64,000 nt of DNA, from NCBI GenBank assembly GCA_017542245.1, contig JAFXXN010000037.1, positions 24,377 to 88,376 on the forward strand. Direction: 5' to 3'. The notes beneath the pieces were generated by a model. That model was not told where the DNA came from. It worked only from the letters and a program-made list of their open reading frames with translations, and searched no databases. This DNA comes from Lachnospiraceae bacterium (GTDB lineage Bacteria; Bacillota; Clostridia; Lachnospirales; Lachnospiraceae). How positions within the stretch are numbered: the stretch's first letter is position 1; every line of letters starts with the position of its first letter. Below, in pieces: positions 53,815 through 63,170 of the stretch. The position numbers and the translations under genes were made by a program.

Positions 53815-55791
53815 ATGAAAATTACTCTTAAAGACGGAAGTATTAAAGAATACGGAAGTGCAATGTCAGTTATTGACATAGCAAATGACATTAGTGAAGG
53901 TCTTGCAAGAAACGCTTGTGCAGGTGAAGTAAACGGAAAAGTAGTCGATCTGAGAACAGTAATAGATTCTGACTGTGAACTCAGCATCCTTACCTTTAAT
54001 GATGAAGAAGGCAAAAAGGCTTATCGCCATACAGCATCCCACGTATTGGCAGAAGCTGTAAAACGTCTTTATCCTGATGCAAAATGTGCTATCGGACCTG
54101 CTATAGACGAAGGCTTTTATTATGATTTTGATACACCTCCTTTCACAAGGGATGACCTTGATAAACTTGAAGCAGAGATAAAGAAGATAATAAAGGAAGG
54201 ACATGAACTCACAAGATTTACCCTTCCGAGAGATGAAGCTATAAAGTTCATGGAAGAAAAAGGCGAGCCTTATAAGGTAGAACTTATACAAGACCTTCCC
54301 GAGGGAGCTGAAATATCATTCTATGATCAGGGTGGATTTGTAGACTTATGTGCAGGCCCCCATCTTATGAGCACAAAATACTTAAAGGCAGTTAAGCTTA
54401 TTTCTTCATCAGGTGCTTACTGGAGAGGAAACGAGAAGAACAAGATGTTTACCCGTATCTATGGTACTGCATTTACAAAGAATGCAGACATGGATGCATA
54501 TCTTGCTCACTTAGAGGATATAAAGCTTCGTGACCACAACAGGTTAGGCCGTGAGATGAAGCTGTTTACTACTGTAGATGTTATCGGTCAGGGACTTCCG
54601 CTCTTTACACCCAAGGGAACCAAGATGATCCAGATATTACAGCGCTGGATAGAAGACCTTGAGGATAATGAGTGGGGATATGTCCGCACCAGAACACCTC
54701 TTATGGCTAAATCAGATCTGTATAAGATTTCAGGACACTGGGATCACTACATGGACGGTATGTTCATATTAAATAAAGAAAGCGAAGGCACAAAGGATGG
54801 TAAGGAAGTTATGGCACTCCGTCCTATGACCTGTCCTTTCCAGTACTATGTATACATGAATGAGCAGCGTTCATACAGAGATCTTCCTTACAGAATGAGC
54901 GAAACATCAACACTTTTCCGTAACGAGGACTCAGGCGAGATGCACGGACTTACCCGTGTAAGACAGTTTACCATTACGGAAGGACACATCGTACTTCGCC
55001 CCGATCAGGCAGAAGAAGAGCTCACCAGATGCGTTGAGCTTGCAAACTATGTAATGACTACTCTTGGTGTACAGAATGATGTTACCTACAGACTTTCAAA
55101 GTGGGATCCGGAGAATAAGGATAAGTACGAGGGTGACGAGGAATACTGGAACAGCACACAGGGCTTCTTAAGAAACGTCATGATAAAGAATGGCATCAAG
55201 TTCACAGAGGCAGACGGAGAGGCAGCTTTCTACGGACCCAAGATCGATATCCAGGCCAAGAACGTATACGGCAAGGAAGATACAATGGTAACCATCCAGC
55301 TTGACTGCTCAAGTGCAGCTAAGTTCGGTATGTACTATATAGATGAAAACGGTAACAAGGCTCTTCCGTGGATCATCCACAGAACATCTATGGGATGTTT
55401 CGAAAGAACACTTGCTTGGCTCATCGAGCATTATGCAGGACAGTTCCCTACATGGATGTGCGCAGAGCAGGTTAGGGTGCTTCCGATATCTGATAAATAT
55501 CTTGACTATGCTAATGAAGTTGCAGGAAAGCTTAAAGCAGCAGGCATAAGAAATACTGTTGACGCTCGTTCAGAGAAGATTGGATTTAAGATCCGTGAAG
55601 CAAGACTTGACCGACTTCCGTACATGCTCGTTGTCGGACAGAAGGAACAGGAAGAAGGACTTGTATCAGTCAGAAGCCGTTTCAAGGGCGATGAAGGCCA
55701 GAAGAAGCTTGATGACTTTATAAAAGATATATTGGTAGAAATCAATACCAAAGAGATCAAAAAGATAGAAGTTACTGAAGAAACGAAGTAA
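53815..55791 (+). CDS. thrS: Threonyl-tRNA synthetase
   Basis: 658 residues from the ATG at 53815 (AGGAGG ahead); a reading from 53665 crosses the T-box and is discarded. The order is TGS domain (residues 1-62), the editing domain with HTASHVLAEAVKRL, zinc and catalytic core with RPMTCPFQYYVY and GLTRVRQFT, then the anticodon-binding domain from about 550 (EQVRVLPISDKY). Charges tRNA-Thr with editing of mischarged serine. Controlled by the T-box. Confidence 0.97.
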   Translation: MKITLKDGSIKEYGSAMSVIDIANDISEGLARNACAGEVNGKVVDLRTVIDSDCELSILTFNDEEGKKAYRHTASHVLAEAVKRLYPDAKCAIGPAIDEGFYYDFDTPPFTRDDLDKLEAEIKKIIKEGHELTRFTLPRDEAIKFMEEKGEPYKVELIQDLPEGAEISFYDQGGFVDLCAGPHLMSTKYLKAVKLISSSGAYWRGNEKNKMFTRIYGTAFTKNADMDAYLAHLEDIKLRDHNRLGREMKLFTTVDVIGQGLPLFTPKGTKMIQILQRWIEDLEDNEWGYVRTRTPLMAKSDLYKISGHWDHYMDGMFILNKESEGTKDGKEVMALRPMTCPFQYYVYMNEQRSYRDLPYRMSETSTLFRNEDSGEMHGLTRVRQFTITEGHIVLRPDQAEEELTRCVELANYVMTTLGVQNDVTYRLSKWDPENKDKYEGDEEYWNSTQGFLRNVMIKNGIKFTEADGEAAFYGPKIDIQAKNVYGKEDTMVTIQLDCSSAAKFGMYYIDENGNKALPWIIHRTSMGCFERTLAWLIEHYAGQFPTWMCAEQVRVLPISDKYLDYANEVAGKLKAAGIRNTVDARSEKIGFKIREARLDRLPYMLVVGQKEQEEGLVSVRSRFKGDEGQKKLDDFIKDILVEINTKEIKKIEVTEETK

Positions 55792-55795
55792 TTGA

Positions 55796-55851
55796 GATGC
55801 TTCACCGGTGAAGTGAAGGAGAACCGCGAAGCGGTGGCTGAGGTGTAAAAC
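55796..55851 (+). repeat. Possible divergent copy of the structured repeat
   Basis: Starts GATGC as the two clear copies do, then hairpin CTTCAC-CG-GTGAAG, GAAGGAG, hairpin AACCGC-GAA-GCGGT and an end box GAGGTGT similar to GAGGTGA. The primary sequence is only partly alike but the two-hairpin order and box positions match. Lies between thrS and greA. Confidence 0.4.
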
Positions 55852-55873
55852 AAATATAAGGGAGAAGAACAAG

Positions 55874-56359
55874 ATGAAAACAGAGATAACAAAGAATAAG
55901 ATGACCTATGACGGTGTTAAAGCTTTAGAGGAAGAACTTGATCACCTTAAGGTGGTCAGCCGTAAAGAAATCGCACAGAAAATAAAGGAAGCAAGAGAAC
56001 AGGGCGATTTAAGTGAAAATGCAGAATATGATGCTGCACTTGAAGAACAGCGTGAGATAGAAGCACGTATTGAAGAAATAGATAAGATACTTAAGAATGT
56101 TGTAGTAATAGATCCTACAGACAGTGCACATGATAACAGCATTGGAATAGGATGTGTTGTAACAATATACGATGAAGAATTCGAAGAGGAAGTAGAATAT
56201 AAGATCGTAGGTTCGAAGGAAGCTAAGATTGAAGAAAACAAGATATCCGATGAGTCCCCTGTAGGAAAAGCACTCATAGGTAAAAAAGAGGGCGATGAGG
56301 TTTTAGTGGAGACGAATTCCGGAGAATTAAAATTTAAAGTATTATCGATAAAGAGATGA
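55874..56359 (+). CDS. greA: Transcript cleavage factor GreA
   Basis: 161 residues. The N-terminal coiled coil holds the acidic tip in [20 protein letters not shown], which enters the polymerase channel and triggers cleavage of backtracked RNA. The C-terminal globular domain has the [12 protein letters not shown] and [16 protein letters not shown] signatures. Length is normal. Ribosome site GGGAGA. It lies between thrS and lysS and may be cotranscribed with either. Confidence 0.95.
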   Translation: MKTEITKNKMTYDGVKALEEELDHLKVVSRKEIAQKIKEAREQGDLSENAEYDAALEEQREIEARIEEIDKILKNVVVIDPTDSAHDNSIGIGCVVTIYDEEFEEEVEYKIVGSKEAKIEENKISDESPVGKALIGKKEGDEVLVETNSGELKFKVLSIKR

Positions 56360-56443
56360 TTCGGTATCTTTTATAATACGTTATCCCTGTCAGTAAATAT
56401 GAAATGCCGGATGACAATCATTAACTAATATTGGAGAAAACAC

Positions 56444-58066
56444 ATGGCAGAAAATAACAACCAGAACAATAATCAGGCTCAGGCACAGTCTGTGGATTTA
56501 AACCAGCTCTTGAAGGTACGTCGTGAGAAACTTGCAGCACTTCAGGAAGCAGGCAAGGATCCATTCGTTATCACAAAATATGATCAGACACATCATTCAG
56601 ACGAAGTAAAGGCACTCTATGAAGAGCATGAAGCAAAGCTTCTTGCAGGCAGACCTGAAGTAGATGTAACAGGACTTGACGAGCAGGCAGCAAGAGAAGC
56701 AAAGAAAAAAGATTACAATGAGCGCCGTGAAATAATGGATGCTAATCCTATAAACGTTAGCATTGCAGGCCGTATGATGTTCAAGCGTGTAATGGGCAAG
56801 GCTTCATTTTGCAACATCCGTGATTTAAAAGGTGATATCCAGGTATATGCTTCAAAGGATGCTCTTGGAGAAGACGCATATGCGGAATTCAAAAAGTCTG
56901 ATATAGGAGATATCTACGGTGTAAAGGGTTTTATCTTCAGAACTATGACCGGAGAGATATCCATCCATGCAACAGATATGATACTCCTTACAAAGAGCCT
57001 TCAGGTACTTCCCGAGAAGTTCCACGGACTTACCGATACCGACACCAGATATCGTCAGAGATATGTTGATCTTACCATGAATATGGACAGCCGTGAAGTT
57101 TTCATCAAGCGTTCAAAGATCATCAGCAAGATAAGAAGTTTCCTGGCAGACCGTAACTTCATGGAAGTAGAAACGCCTACACTTGTATCAAATGCAGGCG
57201 GGGCAGCAGCACGTCCTTTTGAGACACACTACAACGCACTTGATGAAGATGTAAAGCTTCGTATATCACTTGAGCTTTACTTAAAGAGACTTATAGTCGG
57301 TGGTTTGGAGAGGGTATACGAAATCGGCCGTGTATATCGTAACGAGGGTGTAGACGCACGTCACAACCCTGAGTTCACACTTATGGAGCTTTACCAGGCA
57401 TATACCGACTACTATGGCATGATGGAGCTTACCGAGAGCATGTTCAGGTTCCTTGCACAGGAAGTTTGCGGAACTACAAAAATCAACTATCAGGGAAATG
57501 AAATAGACCTTGGAAAACCTTTCAGACGTCTCACTATGATAGACGCCATCAAGGAATATGCAGGAGTAGACTTTGATCAGGTAGCAACCGATGAAGAAGC
57601 AAAGGCACTGGCAAAGGAGAGACATATAGAGTACGAAGAGCGCCATACCAAAGGTGACATCGTAAACCTCTTCTTTGAGGAATTCTGTGAGAAAGAACTT
57701 GTACAGCCCACCTTTATTATGGATCATCCGATAGCTATTTCCCCGCTTACCAAGAAAAAGCCTACAGATCCTTCAAAGGTTGAGCGTTTCGAACTTTTTA
57801 TCAATACATGGGAAATGTGCAATGCATATTCAGAGCTGAACGATCCTATCGATCAGCGTGAGCGTTTCAAGGCTCAGGATGCTTTAGCAGATGCTGGCGA
57901 CGAGGAAGCAAACCACACAGATGAAGACTTCCTTAATGCTCTTGAGATCGGTATGCCTCCTACAGGCGGTATCGGATATGGTATCGACCGTTTGGTAATG
58001 TTGCTTACCGACAGCCCTAGTATCAGGGATGTATTATTATTCCCGACACTCAAAAGTTTGAGCTAA
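56444..58066 (+). CDS. lysS: Lysyl-tRNA synthetase, class II
   Basis: 540 residues. The OB-fold anticodon domain comes first ([21 protein letters not shown]), after a Gln/Asn-rich start. Motif 2 has [29 protein letters not shown]; motif 3 is [26 protein letters not shown]. The C-terminus is TLKSLS, where relatives often continue further. An integrated element appears to begin beyond the stop codon, so the last codons may have been changed by insertion. Function is certain. Ribosome site TTGGAG. Confidence 0.95.
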   Translation: MAENNNQNNNQAQAQSVDLNQLLKVRREKLAALQEAGKDPFVITKYDQTHHSDEVKALYEEHEAKLLAGRPEVDVTGLDEQAAREAKKKDYNERREIMDANPINVSIAGRMMFKRVMGKASFCNIRDLKGDIQVYASKDALGEDAYAEFKKSDIGDIYGVKGFIFRTMTGEISIHATDMILLTKSLQVLPEKFHGLTDTDTRYRQRYVDLTMNMDSREVFIKRSKIISKIRSFLADRNFMEVETPTLVSNAGGAAARPFETHYNALDEDVKLRISLELYLKRLIVGGLERVYEIGRVYRNEGVDARHNPEFTLMELYQAYTDYYGMMELTESMFRFLAQEVCGTTKINYQGNEIDLGKPFRRLTMIDAIKEYAGVDFDQVATDEEAKALAKERHIEYEERHTKGDIVNLFFEEFCEKELVQPTFIMDHPIAISPLTKKKPTDPSKVERFELFINTWEMCNAYSELNDPIDQRERFKAQDALADAGDEEANHTDEDFLNALEIGMPPTGGIGYGIDRLVMLLTDSPSIRDVLLFPTLKSLS

Positions 58067-58214
58067 AGGAACCCAGTATTTTCAAGGATTTGAGCTTTTT
58101 GGGTACGCAAAAGTCATTCATTTAGTACAACAATTTTTCCAATCGATTTGCAGTGCATTTAAGTGTATTGCAATTTTGATTGATTCCGAGCCAACTAAAT
58201 AATCAAGACCATAG

Positions 58215-58258
58215 GACACTTTCTAAGAAAGAAATTTTTTAGAAGGTGTCTTTTTTTA
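58215..58258 (+). terminator. Terminator after lysS or at the element edge
   Basis: GACACTTTCTAA (58215-58226) pairs with TTAGAAGGTGTC (58239-58250), 12 bp with one G-U, then TTTTTTT. The 148 bases between lysS and the stem hold no gene; a TTTGAGCT repeat (58057 and 58089) is the only pattern I see. Confidence 0.8.
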
Positions 58259-58298
58259 TCTGTGTTATGGTGAAAAAATACGAAAGGAGGACTTAGCG

Positions 58299-58367
58299 AT
58301 GTTGTATACGGCGGAAGTGCATGATAAGAAACACATAAGCTATGAATATTACAACACAGGAGGATAA
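58299..58367 (+). CDS. Very short reading frame leading the element operon
   Basis: 22 residues (MLYTAEVHDKKHISYEYYNTGG) with a strong GAAAGGAGG eight bases ahead of the ATG. Its last codons, GGA GGA TAA, double as the ribosome site of the next gene, whose ATG is two bases after the stop. It may be a translated leader peptide or the remnant of a longer gene. The product is unknown. Confidence 0.4.
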   Translation: MLYTAEVHDKKHISYEYYNTGG

Positions 58368-58369
58368 CG

Positions 58370-58636
58370 ATGAGTTATGTAAAGGAAAAAGGCTGGGAGA
58401 CAAAATTCCCAAACAATCTTATAAGAGTCCGGGTACAGGCAAATTCATCATACCAGATGGGAAGAATTTTTAGAAAAATCGGTGAAGAGAAGGGACTTGA
58501 AGAAGTGGACAGGTCGGAAGTTATGAAAAATGTTGGAGAAGGACCTAAACTTAGACAGTTTGGAACTTTCCGTGACAGAAAAGCCGATAAACCTGCCAGG
58601 CAGAAAAAGAAAAAATTCAGATACAAACCAGAATAG
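58370..58636 (+). CDS. Small basic protein of unknown function
   Basis: 88 residues, basic, with a C-terminus ending in RQKKKKFRYKPE. The middle part, ANSSYQMGRIFRKIGEEKGLEEVDRSEV, could be helical. No family is recognised. It is translationally coupled to the 22-residue frame upstream and leads into the parA gene 42 bases later, so it is probably part of the element's maintenance operon; a DNA-binding role is only a guess from charge. Confidence 0.6.
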   Translation: MSYVKEKGWETKFPNNLIRVRVQANSSYQMGRIFRKIGEEKGLEEVDRSEVMKNVGEGPKLRQFGTFRDRKADKPARQKKKKFRYKPE

Positions 58637-58678
58637 ATTAAGAGCAACTACTAAACTTGAACATCGGAGGAATAGCTT

Positions 58679-59482
58679 ATGTGTAAAGTGATTGCAGTAT
58701 GTAATCAGAAAGGCGGGGTGGCAAAGACCACAACGACAGTAAATTTAGGAATAGGACTTGCAAGGCATGGTCAGAGGGTGCTCCTTGTTGATAATGATGC
58801 CCAAGGTTCGCTTACTTCAAGCCTTGGTTTCCAGGAGCCTGATTTGATAGAATATACGCTTTCAACGGTTATGGGCAAGATAATAAAAGAAGAAACGATT
58901 GATCCGGAGAAAGGTATACTGCATCATCAGGAAGGCGTGGATTTAATGCCGGGAAATATTGAGCTTTCAGGTATGGAGCTTACATTGGTGAGCGTTATGA
59001 GTAGGGAATATGTTCTGACAGAATACATAGAAAAGGTAAAAGAAAAATATGACTGGATTCTCATTGACTGCGGACCTTCGTTAGGTATGGTAACCATAAA
59101 TGCCCTTGCTGCAGCTGATAGTGTTCTGGTACCTGTACAGGTCGGATATCTACCGGCAAAAGGATTGGAACAGCTGATAAAAACCATAAGAAAGGTCATT
59201 AAGCAGAAAATAAATCACGACCTTAAGATAGAAGGGATCCTGCTTACGATGGTTGACGGAAGGACAAATTATTCAAAGGAAATAATCGGACTTATCGAAG
59301 AAGCCTATGAAAATAATGTAAGGATATTTGATAAACAGATACCTATGTCAGTTCGTGTTGCTGAGTGCTCAGCATTAGGAATGAGTATTTATAAGAATGA
59401 TCCCAAGGGCAAAGCAGCGTTAGGTTATGAATCACTTACCAAGGAGATAATGGCGAATTCCATGAATGGGGGTGAGCATTGA
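58679..59482 (+). CDS. parA: ParA partition ATPase
   Basis: 267 residues. The deviant Walker A is KGGVAKTTTT, the A' motif LLVDNDAQGSLT and Walker B DWILIDCGPSLG. Non-specific DNA binding and ATP turnover move ParB-bound elements to daughter cells. The start is ATG after GGAGGA. The stop overlaps the parB ATG (TGATG). Confidence 0.93.
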   Translation: MCKVIAVCNQKGGVAKTTTTVNLGIGLARHGQRVLLVDNDAQGSLTSSLGFQEPDLIEYTLSTVMGKIIKEETIDPEKGILHHQEGVDLMPGNIELSGMELTLVSVMSREYVLTEYIEKVKEKYDWILIDCGPSLGMVTINALAAADSVLVPVQVGYLPAKGLEQLIKTIRKVIKQKINHDLKIEGILLTMVDGRTNYSKEIIGLIEEAYENNVRIFDKQIPMSVRVAECSALGMSIYKNDPKGKAALGYESLTKEIMANSMNGGEH

Positions 59483-60387
59483 TGGGCGGCGGAAGGTCGA
59501 TAGCAGGAAAGATAAAGATAAATTCGTATGGGGATCTTTTTGGTGGCGAAGAAAATGAAGTAAGCGAGGTAGATCTTACGGAACTTCATAGTTTTAAAAA
59601 CCATCCGTTCAAGGTGCTTGAAGATGAGAAAATGCAGGAACTGGTAGACAGCATTAAGGTTCGGGGAGTTGTTGTACCGGGAGTGGTTAGAGCAATCCCT
59701 GAAGGGGGTTATGAGATAATTTCAGGGCATAGGCGTAAAAGAGCCTGTGAACTGGCAGGATTAAAAACGATGCCGGTCATAATAAAGCAGTGTTCCAATG
59801 ATGAAGCAATCTTGGCAATGGTAGATTCAAATCTTCAGAGAGAAGAGATATTACCAAGCGAAAGAGCTTTCTCTTATAAAATGAAATTTGAAGCCCTTTC
59901 GCATCAGGGAAAGCAATCAGAAGGAGTAACTTCCACCCAAGTTGGGTGGAAGTTGGAAACCGCTTCATTAGTTGGTGAGGCTATGGGTGACAGTAAAAAC
60001 CAGGTAAGACGATATATAAGGCTTACGGAACTTCTTACTGACTTTTTGGATATGGTGGACGACAAACGGTTGAAATTTAACCCTGCTGTTGAGATCTCGT
60101 ATCTTACCAACAACCAACAGGAAATTCTTTTAAAAGTCATGAATGAAGAAAACGTAGTACCGTCACTTGCTCAGGCACAGCAGTTAAAAAAGCTCAGCCA
60201 GGAGCAGACATACACAAAGGATGCAGTTTGTGAGATTCTTTCAAGTTCAACAGATAAAGAAAGAAAATTCATAATAAAACATAAAATTATCAGCAGATAC
60301 TTCCCACCCGACACAACGGATGAAGAAATAGAAAGTATCATATGCACTCTTCTTGATGAATGGCAGAGGAACGGAGGTAAGTCATGA
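59482..60387 (+). CDS. parB: ParB partition protein
   Basis: 301 residues from the ATG at 59482. The ParB/Spo0J nuclease-fold domain has HPFKVLEDEKMQELVDSI, and GYEIISGHRRKRACELAGL with the CTP-binding GHRR motif; the helix-turn-helix region follows at about 150-200 (TSTQVGWKLETASLVGEAMG). It binds parS sites and pairs with ParA. A 27-bp perfect palindrome lies in its coding sequence (59928-59954). Ends in an ATGA overlap with repA. Confidence 0.93.
   Translation: MGGGRSIAGKIKINSYGDLFGGEENEVSEVDLTELHSFKNHPFKVLEDEKMQELVDSIKVRGVVVPGVVRAIPEGGYEIISGHRRKRACELAGLKTMPVIIKQCSNDEAILAMVDSNLQREEILPSERAFSYKMKFEALSHQGKQSEGVTSTQVGWKLETASLVGEAMGDSKNQVRRYIRLTELLTDFLDMVDDKRLKFNPAVEISYLTNNQQEILLKVMNEENVVPSLAQAQQLKKLSQEQTYTKDAVCEILSSSTDKERKFIIKHKIISRYFPPDTTDEEIESIICTLLDEWQRNGGKS
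59928..59954. repeat. 27-bp perfect palindrome inside parB
   Basis: AACTTCCACCCAA (59928-59940), a central G, and its exact reverse complement (59942-59954). It encodes TSTQVGWKL of the ParB helix region. A parS-like or operator site, or an RNA hairpin, are possible. Confidence 0.7.
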
Positions 60388-61622
60388 GCGAATTATTACA
60401 GATTGATTATTACTACGGAGACGAACCAGACCGGTTATGTTTCTACCGAATACCTAAAGCATTATTTACGAAAGCTTGTTTTTCAGATGTTTCAACCGAT
60501 GCAAAGGTGCTGTACGGCCTTCTTCTGGATCAGATGTCGCTGTCAATAGAAAATCGCTGGATAGACGGAAATAACAGGGTCTACATCATATATACGGTGC
60601 AGAGGGTATGCGCTTACCTGGGATGTAAAAAGGATAAGGCTTTGAAATTACTGGCGGAACTCGATGTGGAAACTGGCATAGGGCTGATAGAGAGAGTTAA
60701 GCGTGGACAAGGTAAGTCAGATATTATCTATGTGAAGAACTTTGAGGTTGCAGCTGATGCGGCAGATAAGGATGAAATAAAAAAACTTAAAAAGATAACC
60801 GGCAGTGTTAAGGAAAATGAGATTAATCCATCTGAGAATCATGAAGAAGATTATGATATGAAGATAGTCGGAAAAACCTACCAGTCGGAAAAACCCACCA
60901 CTTTATATTGTGAACAAGAGGTAGAAAATATCGACCGCTCTGAAAAAACTACCACTTTATATGAGAAAACAGTGGTCGGAAAAACCGACCGGTCGGAAAT
61001 ATCGACTTCTTGCGGTCGGAAAAACCGAGTTCTAGAAGTCGGAAATTCCGACCCTAATAATACTGAATATAATGATACTGAAAATATTAATAGCAATCCT
61101 ATCAATCTATCCTATGGGAGCCGGTCAAGCGTAAGAAAGAAAATCCAGGATTATAATGATCAGAGAAAGTCAGATGGATTGATTGATGAATACAGCACAT
61201 ATGATCCCCAGTATCTCAAAATTCTTGAAAGAAATCTTGAATATGAGAATCACATGAAATATGACAGCTGGGATGATAAGGAAATGTACAAAGAGTTGTT
61301 CAAGATTATCGTTCAGACCGTATGTATCAAACGAGACAGCATAAATATAAACGGGACATCTTACCCTTATGAAGTCGTTAAATCACGATTCTTGAAGCTA
61401 AACTCGAATCATCTTGAGTACGTTATGGACTGTATGAGGAAAACTACAACAAAGATCACAAATATCAGGGCATATATGTTAACGGCACTGTACAATTCAA
61501 CTGATACCATGAACCACTATTATCAGCAGGAAGTACAGCATGATATGCGCAGAGACAGGGATTTCGTATCTGATACGGAGTATCTTGAGAAGATGAAGGA
61601 GAAATACGGAGGAGCCATATGA
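60384..61622 (+). CDS. repA: RepA_N-type replication initiator
   Basis: 412 residues. The N-terminal winged-helix part (YYGDEPDRLCFYRIPKALF, then SDVSTDAKVLYGLLLDQMSLS) is that of RepA_N plasmid initiators, and the C-terminal region (residues about 240-412) holds a second domain. The centre (about 155-225) is a low-complexity hinge with SEKPTTL and VGKTDRSE repeats, encoded by DNA iterons. In RepA_N replicons the origin lies inside the gene, so the element may replicate as a circle after excision. ATGA overlap with parB and with the next gene. Confidence 0.88.
   Translation: MSELLQIDYYYGDEPDRLCFYRIPKALFTKACFSDVSTDAKVLYGLLLDQMSLSIENRWIDGNNRVYIIYTVQRVCAYLGCKKDKALKLLAELDVETGIGLIERVKRGQGKSDIIYVKNFEVAADAADKDEIKKLKKITGSVKENEINPSENHEEDYDMKIVGKTYQSEKPTTLYCEQEVENIDRSEKTTTLYEKTVVGKTDRSEISTSCGRKNRVLEVGNSDPNNTEYNDTENINSNPINLSYGSRSSVRKKIQDYNDQRKSDGLIDEYSTYDPQYLKILERNLEYENHMKYDSWDDKEMYKELFKIIVQTVCIKRDSININGTSYPYEVVKSRFLKLNSNHLEYVMDCMRKTTTKITNIRAYMLTALYNSTDTMNHYYQQEVQHDMRRDRDFVSDTEYLEKMKEKYGGAI
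60867..61052. repeat. Iterons of a probable internal replication origin
   Basis: Six copies near the consensus GTCGGAAAAACCGAC (at 60867, 60884, 60975, 60992, 61015 and 61038), several palindromic, such as GTCGGAAATTCCGAC, plus one worn copy near 60933. They lie in the hinge region of repA, where RepA_N plasmids carry their origins. Confidence 0.75.
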
Positions 61623-62953
61623 TAAGCTTGGCAGAAAAACACCCTGAGCTTGAAGCTGAATGGGATGACTCCAATGCCCCTCTTACTCCATGGAATGTTT
61701 CATATGGCTCTAACAAAAAGGTCAGATGGAAAGGAATGTGCGGTCATACATGGGTGGCAATCATCAAGAACCGGGCTAATGGTCATGGTTGCCCCGTATG
61801 TACAGGAAACACGATTGAGGCCGGCATAAATGATTTTGCTTCACTAAGTCCTGAGATAGCTGCAGAGTGGTCAGAGAAGAACCATGACAAACCATCAAAC
61901 TTTACTAACCATTCCCCGCATTTTGCCTGGTGGAAGTGCCGGAAATGCGGATATGAATGGCAGGCAAAGATAGCTGACCGTGTTAAGAGAGGCTGTGGCT
62001 GTTCAAACTGTCTGGGCAGGGTATTTAAGCCCGGAGTAAATGATTTTGCTACCGAACATCCGGATATAGCGAAAGAATGGTCAAAAAGGAACGGAAAGTT
62101 GAAACCCAGTATGGTATGGTCTAAATCGAGGCTGAAAGTTTGGTGGAAGTGTAAAATCTGTGGTTATGAATGGGAGGCTGTCATAGACAGTAGGATAAAA
62201 GGACACAATCCCTGCCCTTCGTGCGCAGATTTGGCCGTAAATCCTGGTTTCAATGATCTGGAAACAGTTTGTCCGGAACTTGCATCAGAATGGGATTATG
62301 AGCGAAATAAAGGGCTTACACCGGATAAGATACTTGCATCATCCATGAGGCCGGTATTCTGGAAAGACTATTACGGACACAGTTGGTGGACAAAGATATC
62401 CAGCAGGATGGCAGGAGAAGGCTGTCCCTATTGCTTACGCGATAATTATTATCTCTTCAAACTGAAAAGCATAGCATACTATGCTAATAAGGCGGGTTTA
62501 AGAGTATGGTTTCGTGATCAAAGTGAGATAGGGATACCGCTCGAACTGTATATCCCGAAAAAGAAGGTAGCCATAGAGTTTTATGGTACGAAATTTGAAA
62601 ACGGAGAAATACGGCAGTTTGAAAATGGGAAGAACTGGGCCTGCCTGAATGCAGGTATAAAACTGATAAGGGTAATCCCGCCGGGACAGAAGGAGTTTGA
62701 TAACTGTATATGTATTACGTTGATGGAGGACACGATACACAGTTATAAATACGCTCTAAGGCATATCCTGAGGATAATAGGCATAAAAGCAGAAGTTGAC
62801 ATCGAGAGAGATACAGAGGCCATAAACGGCACTGTATTGACGGAAGGAGTACATGATGAAGAATCTTATGACAAAGATATTACTACCGGCACTTGGAATA
62901 CTACTTTGGCTGGCAATATGCTACCCCATAAGCAAAAGACCCGAAGGATTTAA
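61619..62953 (+). CDS. Zinc-ribbon array with a PD-(D/E)xK nuclease-like C-terminus
   Basis: 444 residues as read. Four repeats of about 62 residues (1-62, 63-124, 125-187, 188-253), each with W..C..CG..W, an R, and a closing CP.C zinc pair; repeat 4 has lost its first pair (KDYYGH). Residues about 270-370 show LELYIPKKKVAIEFYG, the layout of PD-(D/E)xK nucleases of the Vsr kind, but with Glu where Asp is usual. The last 34 residues (after TEGVHD) are in a frame that overlaps the next gene and may not be conserved. DNA binding with nuclease or decoy function is suggested. It directly follows repA (ATGA overlap). Confidence 0.75.
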   Translation: MISLAEKHPELEAEWDDSNAPLTPWNVSYGSNKKVRWKGMCGHTWVAIIKNRANGHGCPVCTGNTIEAGINDFASLSPEIAAEWSEKNHDKPSNFTNHSPHFAWWKCRKCGYEWQAKIADRVKRGCGCSNCLGRVFKPGVNDFATEHPDIAKEWSKRNGKLKPSMVWSKSRLKVWWKCKICGYEWEAVIDSRIKGHNPCPSCADLAVNPGFNDLETVCPELASEWDYERNKGLTPDKILASSMRPVFWKDYYGHSWWTKISSRMAGEGCPYCLRDNYYLFKLKSIAYYANKAGLRVWFRDQSEIGIPLELYIPKKKVAIEFYGTKFENGEIRQFENGKNWACLNAGIKLIRVIPPGQKEFDNCICITLMEDTIHSYKYALRHILRIIGIKAEVDIERDTEAINGTVLTEGVHDEESYDKDITTGTWNTTLAGNMLPHKQKTRRI

Positions 62954-63170
62954 CTACTTCCTGTTCTGGATCCTTGCAGGATTCCCATTCGGAATACGGT
63001 TCATGTGTCTAAAGCTTGTACCAAAGAGCTATGGGCTTACAGGTGCAGTCGGAGTATTTGCCCTTAACGTTGTTATTGGAGCACTTGCAGGTGGAGTATT
63101 CCTACTTATGAGAGTGGTAAGGATAGTTGTAGATACCGTAAGAATTATATCTGGAAAAGAGGTGATATAG
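62853..63170 (+). CDS. Small membrane protein of the conjugative element
   Basis: 105 residues with three to four hydrophobic segments (ILLPALGILLWLAICYPIS, FNYFLFWILAGFPFGI, GVFALNVVIGALAGGVFLL). Its start has GGAAGGAG and lies 101 bases inside the preceding gene in another frame; the clear membrane pattern from the first residue makes this the real gene and the preceding C-terminus doubtful. Resembles small hydrophobic ICE proteins; no named family can be given with certainty. Confidence 0.7.
   Translation: MMKNLMTKILLPALGILLWLAICYPISKRPEGFNYFLFWILAGFPFGIRFMCLKLVPKSYGLTGAVGVFALNVVIGALAGGVFLLMRVVRIVVDTVRIISGKEVI

Noticed and set aside
62853-62953. C-terminal tail of the zinc-ribbon protein
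   Set aside because: Overlaps the start of a clear membrane protein in another frame; the tail is not counted as meaningful sequence.
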